Shown: positions 1-5,011 of the stretch, in pieces
Layout: each line of letters begins with the position of its first letter
Numbering within the stretch: position 1 is the first letter of the stretch
NCBI GenBank assembly: GCA_905233785.1
Contig: CAJOCV010000174.1
Span: 768 to 5,983 of the forward strand
Direction: 5' to 3'
Length of the DNA stretch: 5,216 nucleotides
Source of the DNA: an uncultured Oscillospiraceae bacterium
GTDB lineage: Bacteria > Bacillota > Clostridia > Oscillospirales > Oscillospiraceae
The notes under the pieces: model-generated
Database searches by the model: none
What the model was told of the DNA's origin: nothing
What the model saw: only the letters and a program-made list of their open reading frames with translations
Translations under genes and position numbers: made by a program

Positions 1-863
1 GTGCAGTACTGATAGTGGTCCACCGCACCCTCGGGACGCTGGGCGGCAGGAACGCCGAGCATCTCAAAGAGATTGCCGAAGGAGCTCTCCCCCAAACCGG
101 GGATCACGTTGCCCTCGCCATCGCTCACAAAGGATTTGGACAGGCGCAGCCCCGCAGGGCCATCGGCCAGCACCAGATTGGTGATGCCGCGGCTGTCGGC
201 CATTTCCATCGTCGTGTCGCCCGCCGCGCCGGGGACCGAGCCGGAGGCCGCGCCCACCGTGGAGACGCTGCCAAGGCCGCCGCGCTCGGCGCCCACCGTG
301 AGCGCCGCGAGTTCCCGGATCGTAAGCTGCGCTGTCAGGTCGTCCAGCGTGGCTTTGCCGCGCAGCACATCCTTAAGCGTGAGGAATTCGGTTTTGTCGG
401 TGTGCAGCTCCGCAGGCTCGGCGCTGTAATCCGCCGTCCGGGTGGGGATGGTGGCGGGAATGATCTCCAGGCGGAGCGCGTTTGCCTTTTCGGCGGCTTC
501 GGAGAGGTAGGTGTAGAATTGATCCGGATTTGCTTGAACGACGTTCAGCTCGCGGTCGGGTCTGACCTTGTTCTGCAGCTGCTCGGTGACGACGGTCTCA
601 TCCAGCTCCAGCGCGGCGGCGATATGCGTGTCGCGGGAATGGGTGCCGACGCGGATGTAGTAGATTCCGGCTTCCAGTACCCAGGCCGCGCGCTCCTCGT
701 CATAGGAGGAAAGCGAGCGGATGGGGAACTGCACTTCCACGGTTTCTTCCTGACCGGGCAGGAGTTCTTTCGTTTTGGTGAAGCCCGCCAGCACCTGGTA
801 CGGCTTGTCCAGCTTTCCCTGGGGCTGGGAGACGTAAACCTGCACGGTTTCGCGTCCGGCATT
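1..863 (-). CDS. GH3 glycoside hydrolase, second part in shifted frame: Fn3-like domain and start of TIM barrel (partial)
   Basis: Continuation of the same GH3 gene, one frame over and open from 863 to the left edge (287 codons). It starts with NAGRETVQVYVSQPQGKLDK and then LLPGQEETVEVQFPI, the typical fibronectin type III-like domain of GH3 enzymes, continuing to about 560. A linker (about 560-350) leads into TLDDLTAQLTIRELAALTVG, the usual opening of the GH3 catalytic (beta/alpha)8 domain. Next come SVPGAAGDT and GITNLVLADGPAGLRLS near 190-140; DGPAGLR matches the substrate-binding DGPxGxR motif of the family. The visible end, DHYQYC, resembles the stretch before the first barrel strands in permuted clostridial GH3 enzymes. 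The nucleophile Asp (S/T-D-W region) would lie beyond the window. Together with 864-1840 about 612 residues are visible; permuted homologues usually have about 750-950. This part has no convincing RBS or start of its own, so it is best read as the disrupted remainder of one gene. Confidence 0.85.
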
Positions 864-1840
864 ACCGCGACGGTGACCCGGACGGATTCTCCGCAGATCT
901 CCGTTCTTTTAACAATCAGTTCAAAGTCCGTATAGGACAGGCCGAAGCCGAAGGGATAGGCCGGGCGGATGCCAAAGCTGTCGAACCAGCGATAGCCCAC
1001 ATAGACGCCCTCGTTGTAGTACGAATCGTCCAGATCTCCGCTGAGATAACTGAAAGACTCAGCGCAGGGATAGTCGGCGTAGTCCTCCGCCCAGGTGGCG
1101 GTCAAACGCCCGCCCGGCGTCACTTTTCCGGTGAGCACGTCCGCCAGCGCCCAGCCGCCGGCGCAGCCCGGCTGGCTCATGAGAAGGATCGCGTCGATGC
1201 CTTTCTGCGCGCGGAGGAATTTGGTGTCGATCACGCCGCCCACATTGAGGATGACGACGGTGTGCTCATAATATGAGGTCACTGTCTTCAGATTTTCGAT
1301 CTCCCGCTCGGAAAGCTCATAGTCGCCGGGAGAGAGCTTCCGGTCGGCGCCCTCGCCGGAGGTGCGCGCGATCACATAGAGGGCCAGGTCGCGGTCTGTC
1401 CCCTTCATATCTTCCGTTGTGATCACAGGAACATCCGGATCCCGATACGGGTTTTCCAGCGCCCAGTTGACGCCGGCAAAGCCCTTTTCCTTCAGGATGG
1501 CCGCAAACTCGCCCATATACTGCGCGCCGTAATCCGCGCAGGCCTGATCGAAGCGGTCGAGCCAGCCTTTTGTTGCGATCCGGAAGCCCGCGTCCTCCAG
1601 GCCCGGCTCTATATTGACGACCGTCCGGGAGTTGACGTCTCCGGAGCCGGTGCCGCCCTTGACCATTTTCCGTACGCCGTTTCCGAACACGGCCAGCGCC
1701 CGGCCGTCGGCTTTCAGGGGGAGAACGCCCTTGTTCTCCAGAAGGACCATGCCCTCAGCGGCGATCCGACGGACTTTTTCCATGTTGCGCGTTTCCAGGC
1801 TTGTGACCTCCGGGCTGGTGGGGGCAAAAATTCTGGCCAT
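545..1840 (-). CDS. Domain-permuted GH3 glycoside hydrolase (beta-glucosidase-like), first part, frameshifted
   Basis: First half of an intracellular glycoside hydrolase family 3 enzyme, probably hydrolysing beta-glucosides or beta-xylosides imported by the neighbouring symporter. Residues 1-326 (1840 to about 864) are genuine. They contain AAEGMVLLENKGVLPL at 27-42, GGTGSGDV at 62-69, RTSGEGADR at 159-167 (E163 is the candidate acid/base by analogy with the SGEGxDR loop of Thermotoga Bgl3B), an ILNVGG strand at 197-202, QPGCAGGWALADVLTG at 223-238 and YNEGVYVGYRWFDSFG at 275-290, followed by PAYPFGFGLSYT at 293-304. This is the alpha/beta-sandwich domain that is C-terminal in ordinary GH3 enzymes; here it comes first, as in Ruminococcus albus and Butyrivibrio beta-glucosidases. 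There is no signal peptide. From about residue 327 to the stop at 545 the frame gives Pro/Ser/Arg-rich nonsense, because the true sequence continues in another frame (see 1-863). The ATG at 1840 has AGAGGAG 11 nt upstream. Family assignment is very secure; substrate is inferred. Confidence 0.9.
   Translation of the reverse strand: MARIFAPTSPEVTSLETRNMEKVRRIAAEGMVLLENKGVLPLKADGRALAVFGNGVRKMVKGGTGSGDVNSRTVVNIEPGLEDAGFRIATKGWLDRFDQACADYGAQYMGEFAAILKEKGFAGVNWALENPYRDPDVPVITTEDMKGTDRDLALYVIARTSGEGADRKLSPGDYELSEREIENLKTVTSYYEHTVVILNVGGVIDTKFLRAQKGIDAILLMSQPGCAGGWALADVLTGKVTPGGRLTATWAEDYADYPCAESFSYLSGDLDDSYYNEGVYVGYRWFDSFGIRPAYPFGFGLSYTDFELIVKRTEICGESVRVTVAVMPDAKPCRFTSPSPRESWTSRTRCWRASPKRKNSCPVRKKPWKCSSPSARFPPMTRSARPGYWKPESTTSASAPIPATRISPPRWSWMRPSSPSSCRTRSDPTAS
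860..872 (-). other. Frameshift / small deletion site in the GH3 gene
   Basis: The upstream frame reads ...VRVTVAV and then turns to nonsense; the downstream frame picks up as NAGRETVQVYVS. The join falls at about 863-865, a net shift of -1 (one base missing, or 1+3n). GH3 Fn3-like domains usually have a strand, an N-T-G turn and then a few residues before (A)GxExVQVYV. The two halves meet with about 4-6 residues fewer than that. This fits loss of roughly 13-16 nt rather than a single base, but a one-base sequencing error cannot be excluded. There is no homopolymer or slippery heptamer at the site, so programmed frameshifting is unlikely. Confidence 0.8.
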
Positions 1841-1851
1841 AAAAAACTCAG

Positions 1852-1858
1852 CTCCTCT
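1852..1858 (-). promoter_or_regulatory. Ribosome binding site of the GH3 gene
   Basis: AGAGGAG lies 11 nt before the ATG at 1840, a slightly long spacing. It supports this start codon and sits inside the 3' arm of the inverted repeat, so its accessibility depends on where the transcript begins. Confidence 0.7.
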
Positions 1859-1901
1859 GTTATAATCAATTTGCAGTACCGATTATCCGGTATACAAGAG
1901 C

Positions 1902-1907
1902 ATTGTA
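1902..1907 (-). promoter_or_regulatory. Candidate activator-dependent -10 element of the GH3 gene
   Basis: TACAAT on the minus strand (5 of 6 to TATAAT) begins 24 nt downstream of the proximal operator half-site. The transporter promoter has a similar hexamer at 23 nt. No -35 hexamer is present at 17 nt upstream (AGAAAG), as expected for a promoter that needs an AraC-type activator. Transcripts from here would start near 1895, inside the loop of the inverted repeat, and so would lack its first arm. Confidence 0.4.
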
Positions 1908-1927
1908 ACAGAGGAGCTGTTTTTCTT

Positions 1928-1955
1928 TCTATAAATGATGTGCCAATTCTGTCAA
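1928..1955 (-). promoter_or_regulatory. Alternative sigma-A-like promoter upstream of GH3
   Basis: The minus strand has a perfect TTGACA (1955-1950), a 16-bp spacer and TATAGA (1933-1928). It is good by consensus, but it overlaps both operator half-sites, so a bound AraC protein would block rather than activate it. Its transcript would start near 1921 and carry the complete RBS-masking hairpin. Which of the two candidate promoters is real cannot be decided from sequence. Confidence 0.4.
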
Positions 1956-1967
1956 CGGTGTATAAAA
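1932..1967 (-). promoter_or_regulatory. Operator upstream of GH3: tandem 16-bp half-sites, likely bound by the AraC-family regulator
   Basis: On the plus strand TAAATGATGTGCCAAT (1932-1947) and TCAACGGTGTATAAAA (1952-1967) are direct repeats 20 bp apart. The second matches the two elements upstream of the transporter very closely; the first fits the shared consensus YCAAYGRTGTATRAAW at 12 of 16 positions. AraC-family proteins typically bind two tandem half-sites about two helical turns apart. Read toward the gene (minus strand) the element is WTTYATACAYCRTTGR, the same orientation as at the transporter. The repeat is seen directly; assignment to the neighbouring regulator is inferred. Confidence 0.6.
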
Positions 1968-1983
1968 CTTTGACAAAAGCGGA

Positions 1984-3204
1984 TCAACGATTCGCCTTTC
2001 GGTAGGCGTTCGGCGTCATGCCGTACCAGCTCTGGAAGCAGGAGCCGAAATAGCTCTGTGAGGAAAAGCCGAAATACTGGGCAATCTGGGAAATGGAGTA
2101 GTCGGTATATTGCAGCATCTGCGCGGCGTGGCGGCACTTCTCCTTTTGGATGTACTGCTGCACGGTGATCCCCTCGGCCTGATGGAAGAGGCGGGAGAGG
2201 TAGGGGCGGCTGAGGCCGATGGCAGGGGCAATGTCGCCCACCTGCAGGTTTTTGCGCAGGTTTTTCTCGATATACTCCTTGCAGGCGTCGACATAGGACA
2301 ATCCGCTCTTTTCCTCCTTTGCACGCCGGACAAGCTCGGTAAATTCGAGCATGGCATTGTAGGACAGGCCGAGAAACGGTTCGTGATTCAGCACCGCTTT
2401 GGAGAGCCTTTTGAGATACACGTCGCCAAGCTCGTGGGCGGCTTCCAGACTGGCCCCGCCCGCGACGGCGGCGCGCGTCAGCAGCGTGATAATGGAAACC
2501 ACCAGGTATTCGCTCGTTTTTTCCTCCTCGGGGGACAACGAGCTGATCTCCGCGTAATCCGGGGTGGGGCCGGAGAGCAGCGATTTCAGCGAGTCGCTCT
2601 CCCCGTTTTCCACGATGCGCATCAGATTTTTTTCAAAATCCGCTCCGAGTTCGTAGCTCCGGTCGTTTTCCGACTGCTCCAGCTGATACTGCTCCAGGTC
2701 GCCGGCGCGCTGCCAATTTTCCAGAATATTGGCCGTGACGGAGATCGTCTCCCGCGGAAGAGAGGAGCCGTTGAAATGCAGATACACAAGCTCCATATAC
2801 CGGCTCATCACACTCAGATCCGTCCGCGGGATGGAAAGAGCGTTCTGCATCCCATGGCTGCGGGCATAGTCCTGCAGATACGCTTCGGAAGCAGACCAGA
2901 TGAAAGAGGGGCCGATGGCCAGGGAAAAGGAGCCGATGGGCATGATCCCATAAACGGCCAGATCGTTTTCAAAGAACAGGGCCGGCCGGTCCGCGCGGCA
3001 GTACCCCTCCAGCGCGATACGCAGCGGCTCGTGAGAAAAGCAGGGATGCTCCCCGCTTGGGCTGCTTGTCCAGCAGATCTCCTCCGCCGCTTTTCCGGTA
3101 CGCCACACGGCGACGGAAAGCCCGCTCAGGTCGCTCACGGTCTGGAGAAATCGGATGTCGTTTTTCCACGCTTCCGGAAGGCCTTCATACCGGGAAGATA
3201 TCAT
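1984..3204 (-). CDS. AraC-family transcriptional regulator
   Basis: Cytoplasmic DNA-binding regulator, 406 residues, probably the local sensor controlling the symporter and the GH3 gene. The C-terminal AraC/XylS domain (about 305-403) is complete. The first helix-turn-helix is VGDIAPAIGLSRPYLSRLF (322-340); the second lies in YTDYSISQIAQYFGFSSQSY (366-385), followed by SWYGMTPNAYRK (392-403), the usual family end. The N-terminal about 300 residues are not the small cupin of AraC itself. They look like an alpha/beta sensor region (about 20-115, with RPALFFENDLAVYGIMPIG at 73-91) followed by a helical linker with FEKNLMRIVENGESDSLKSL (190-209), a pattern common in clostridial AraC regulators. 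The ligand is unknown. The ATG at 3204 is chosen because AGGGGGAGG lies 7 nt upstream; the in-frame ATG at 3255 has no RBS and lies in the promoter region. The upstream symporter gene is terminated separately, so this gene is probably transcribed on its own, possibly reading into GH3. Confidence 0.9.
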   Translation of the reverse strand: MISSRYEGLPEAWKNDIRFLQTVSDLSGLSVAVWRTGKAAEEICWTSSPSGEHPCFSHEPLRIALEGYCRADRPALFFENDLAVYGIMPIGSFSLAIGPSFIWSASEAYLQDYARSHGMQNALSIPRTDLSVMSRYMELVYLHFNGSSLPRETISVTANILENWQRAGDLEQYQLEQSENDRSYELGADFEKNLMRIVENGESDSLKSLLSGPTPDYAEISSLSPEEEKTSEYLVVSIITLLTRAAVAGGASLEAAHELGDVYLKRLSKAVLNHEPFLGLSYNAMLEFTELVRRAKEEKSGLSYVDACKEYIEKNLRKNLQVGDIAPAIGLSRPYLSRLFHQAEGITVQQYIQKEKCRHAAQMLQYTDYSISQIAQYFGFSSQSYFGSCFQSWYGMTPNAYRKANR

Positions 3205-3211
3205 CTCCACC

Positions 3212-3220
3212 CCTCCCCCT
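3212..3220 (-). promoter_or_regulatory. Ribosome binding site deciding the AraC regulator start
   Basis: AGGGGGAGG on the minus strand is 7 nt from the ATG at 3204. It selects that codon over the upstream in-frame ATG at 3255, which would add 17 residues with no family support. Confidence 0.75.
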
Positions 3221-3224
3221 GTAG

Positions 3225-3290
3225 TGTTTTGCTTGAATTTATGAAATATTATCATATAACTGGCGATAAATCAATTAATTCACGATAAAG
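3225..3290 (-). promoter_or_regulatory. Candidate promoter region of the AraC regulator gene
   Basis: An AT-rich stretch lies between the transporter terminator and the regulator RBS. On the minus strand TATGATAAT (about 3249-3257) offers -10 hexamers (TATGAT or GATAAT), with weak -35-like sequences TTAATT or TTGATT 15-16 bp upstream. Two copies of CGATAAA on the plus strand (3264-3270 and 3283-3289), 19 bp apart, may be a further binding site. The exact promoter is uncertain. Confidence 0.35.
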
Positions 3291-3291
3291 C

Positions 3292-3322
3292 AAAAAAGAG
3301 GCTCCTCACGGGGAGGAGCCTC
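3292..3322 (-). terminator. Intrinsic terminator of the symporter gene
   Basis: A perfect 10-bp stem, GAGGCTCCTC / GAGGAGCCTC (3322-3313 with 3307-3298), has a 5-nt loop and is followed by six T on the minus strand (3297-3292). It begins 28 nt after the symporter stop codon and separates that transcript from the regulator gene. Confidence 0.93.
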
Positions 3323-3350
3323 GGGATAATCTGTCCAATAGGAGCAGGCT

Positions 3351-4784
3351 TTACGCTTCGTCGACCTTTCCGGCCGCCATTTCGGCACGGATTTCGTCAG
3401 TCACAGGATACTTGCGCAGGATGAGGTAGGAGATGATGCCCAGGATGCCGGGGATAAGACCCATGATGACGATGAACCAGGTGAGCATCGAGGGAATGGC
3501 GGACAGTTCGCCAAGGAAGGTGTCGGTCGCGGAGTCAACTTCATAGCCGATCGCCATCAAGATGACGCCGATCATGCCGGCGGAGACAGCGGACTGCGCC
3601 TTGTTGAGGAACTTGTTGCAGGCGTTGCACAGAGCGGAACGATCCTTGCCGGTGCGGTAGATCTCGTAGTCCATGACCTCAATGTTGAGTGTCTCGCCCG
3701 GGATGTAGTCCATGCCGATGGCAAGCGTAACAACGATTGCACAAGCGAAGAAGATCACGGGACTTGCGAGCAGGATTCCGGTGATGTGCAGAATGAAGAG
3801 CAGAAGGCACGGAACGGCCTGAGCCAGAATCAGGATTTTGTGGAACTTGATGGGAGAGCCGATCTTTTTCATGATCGGTCCAGCGATGACCGTACCCACA
3901 AGCAGCGGGAGCATCATCAGCATAGAGGAGATCATGGTCAGGGTGCCAAGCTTTGCCGTATCAACAGCGCCGGTGCTCAGATCCGCGCAGTAACCCCACT
4001 TGATGTAGTAAACCATGGTGGCGAACAGGAAGGTCCAGATAAAGCCCGAAAACAGGGCATCCAAAACCTTGATGCGAAGAGCGGCGTTTTCTTTGAGGAG
4101 AAGGAAGATATCCGTAATCTTCACGTTGTCTTCCTCGTCACGCTCAACATGGTGTTTCTCGCGGAAGAGGGACAGACCGATCACGGAGACCAGCACCGTA
4201 AGGAACATGGCGCCGGCTAAGTTGCCGATAGCTGCGTTGACGGCATTGATGATGACCAGGAATGAAGCGCTGAACACGGAAATGATCATTCCGTACATAC
4301 GAGGTCCGACCAGCAATTTGCCGCGCTCAACAGGATCCAGGGTCAGCGTACGGAAGATCAGGTTGGGGGCGAAGAAGGACGCGCCGATGTCATAGAGCAG
4401 ATAAAAGAAAATGACCCAGACGCAAATAGCAACGGGGGCGTTAGCAAAACCGGAGGGCAGAGCGAAAAGGCCGGCAATGCCGATAAAGGTTGCAAGAATG
4501 CTCAGCAGGATGAAAGGACGGTACTTGCCGTGCTTTCCGACCTTGGCCCGGTCCATGATCCAGCCCTCGATCGGGTCGTTGACGGCGTCAAAAAGTCTGG
4601 CGACCATGAGAAGCGTGGTGCCCAGAATAGCGCCCCATTTGCCGATGCCGGCGTAGTCCGTCAGGTACAGCATGAACAGACCCGTCATGATGCCGGCGCC
4701 GAGAGAGTCGGTGGTGCCGAACAGGATCGTGCCCAGGTAATCTTTGAAACCAAGTTTATTGGGATCTTTAACCTTGTTTTTCAT
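3351..4784 (-). CDS. GPH-family (MelB-like) glycoside:cation symporter, major facilitator superfamily
   Basis: Inner-membrane secondary transporter of the glycoside-pentoside-hexuronide:cation symporter family, importing a sugar or glycoside with H+ or Na+. It has 477 residues, full length for the family (about 450-500), with about 12 hydrophobic segments split by a charged central loop (about 207-226, REKHHVERDEEDNVK). The diagnostic ARLFDAVNDPIEGWIMDR at 62-79 carries D66 and D70, matching the MelB cation-site aspartates D55 and D59. It is followed by the loop KVGKHGKYRPFIL (81-93), like the WGKxRP signature. The later loop EVMDYEIYRTGKDRS (369-383) matches the family's D-x2-Y-x3-TG-K/R pattern. 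The start at 4784 has AAAGGAG 8 nt upstream. The gene is monocistronic: it has its own promoter/operator on one side and a strong terminator on the other. The substrate is not readable from sequence; the GH3 neighbour suggests a beta-linked gluco- or xylo-oligosaccharide. Confidence 0.92.
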   Translation of the reverse strand: MKNKVKDPNKLGFKDYLGTILFGTTDSLGAGIMTGLFMLYLTDYAGIGKWGAILGTTLLMVARLFDAVNDPIEGWIMDRAKVGKHGKYRPFILLSILATFIGIAGLFALPSGFANAPVAICVWVIFFYLLYDIGASFFAPNLIFRTLTLDPVERGKLLVGPRMYGMIISVFSASFLVIINAVNAAIGNLAGAMFLTVLVSVIGLSLFREKHHVERDEEDNVKITDIFLLLKENAALRIKVLDALFSGFIWTFLFATMVYYIKWGYCADLSTGAVDTAKLGTLTMISSMLMMLPLLVGTVIAGPIMKKIGSPIKFHKILILAQAVPCLLLFILHITGILLASPVIFFACAIVVTLAIGMDYIPGETLNIEVMDYEIYRTGKDRSALCNACNKFLNKAQSAVSAGMIGVILMAIGYEVDSATDTFLGELSAIPSMLTWFIVIMGLIPGILGIISYLILRKYPVTDEIRAEMAAGKVDEA

Positions 4785-4792
4785 GATTTCCT

Positions 4793-4799
4793 CTCCTTT
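4793..4799 (-). promoter_or_regulatory. Ribosome binding site of the symporter gene
   Basis: AAAGGAG with 8-nt spacing to the ATG at 4784. The close match and spacing fix the start codon. Confidence 0.8.
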
Positions 4800-4835
4800 G
4801 TAATTTCCGAAGAAGCTTTTTCAGCTTACAATAGG

Positions 4836-4841
4836 ATTTTA
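4836..4841 (-). promoter_or_regulatory. Candidate -10 element of the symporter promoter
   Basis: TAAAAT on the minus strand (5 of 6) starts 23 nt after the proximal operator half-site. The best -35-like hexamer, TTGATA, overlaps the end of that half-site and would leave a 21-bp spacer, too long for unaided sigma-A recognition. This suggests an activator-dependent promoter with start near 4829 and a leader of about 45 nt. Confidence 0.4.
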
Positions 4842-4864
4842 CAAAAGAAGACGGAACAAATATA

Positions 4865-4900
4865 TCAACGATGTATGAATCTTGCCAATGGTGTATGAAA
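4865..4900 (-). promoter_or_regulatory. Operator upstream of the symporter: tandem 16-bp half-sites, likely bound by the AraC-family regulator
   Basis: On the plus strand TCAACGATGTATGAAT (4865-4880) and CCAATGGTGTATGAAA (4885-4900) agree at 12 of 16 positions and are exactly 20 bp apart. The same element in the same arrangement precedes the GH3 gene. Position just upstream of the -35 region, tandem layout and two-turn spacing are typical of class II AraC-family activation. The repeat is directly visible; the binding protein is inferred from the neighbouring regulator gene. Confidence 0.65.
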
Positions 4901-4962
4901 AAATGTGAGCATACCATTTGCAGCTTGTATTCGCTCACACCGTCAAGCACCTTCTTTTCGAT

Positions 4963-4978
4963 TTTGCTGCGCAGCAAA
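4963..4978. repeat. Perfect 16-bp palindrome
   Basis: TTTGCTGCGCAGCAAA is self-complementary. GCTGCGC from it recurs directly at 4979-4985, leading into the next hairpin. It lies about 60 bp upstream of the symporter operator. There is no T-tract on either side, so it is not a canonical terminator; its role is unknown. Confidence 0.75.
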
Positions 4979-4985
4979 GCTGCGC

Positions 4986-5011
4986 GGCGAAAAGCTTTTT
5001 CGCTTTTCGCC
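4986..5011. repeat. 10-bp perfect stem-loop
   Basis: GGCGAAAAGC (4986-4995) pairs with GCTTTTCGCC (5002-5011) around a 6-nt loop. It follows the 16-bp palindrome by 7 bp, and together they form a compact double-hairpin block. Neither strand has a run of T after the stem. It could be a factor-dependent end of an upstream transcript, a dispersed repeat element, or part of the interrupted reading frame that crosses it. Confidence 0.7.

Larger units (their letters stand above)
1841..1919 (-). promoter_or_regulatory. Long inverted repeat covering the GH3 ribosome binding site (candidate anti-readthrough hairpin or attenuator)
   Basis: Arms at 1849-1866 and 1902-1919 pair over 18 positions with one mismatch; the outer 14 bp (CAGCTCCTCTGTTA and its complement) are perfect. 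The 35-nt loop contains a small hairpin, TACCG/CGGTA at 1877-1881 and 1888-1892. In a minus-strand transcript the second arm contains the AGAGGAG ribosome binding site at 1852-1858, and the stem is followed by AG, six U residues and the AUG. The structure could therefore both mask the RBS and act as a weak intrinsic terminator ending at the start codon. On the plus strand the stem is followed by TTTTTCTTTCT, so it also resembles a plus-strand terminator, although no plus-strand gene was recognised. The pairing is seen directly; the function is inferred. Confidence 0.6.

Noticed and set aside
860..872. Programmed ribosomal frameshift in GH3
   Set aside because: There is no slippery heptamer, no downstream structure and no precedent in the family. 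Deletion or sequence error is simpler.
15..935. Long plus-strand open frame of 306 residues opposite the GH3 gene
   Set aside because: It is antisense to clear GH3 sequence, has Arg/Gly-rich low-complexity composition and no family motif. It arises from GC-rich third positions of the real gene.
2110..3288. Plus-strand open frame of 392 residues opposite the AraC gene
   Set aside because: It is the antisense of a complete AraC-family protein, with no RBS or motif. The AraC frame is conserved to the last residue.
4809..4822. GAAGAAGCTTTTTC as a CcpA cre site in the symporter leader
   Set aside because: It is roughly palindromic but lacks the central CG and matches the cre consensus poorly; too weak to annotate.
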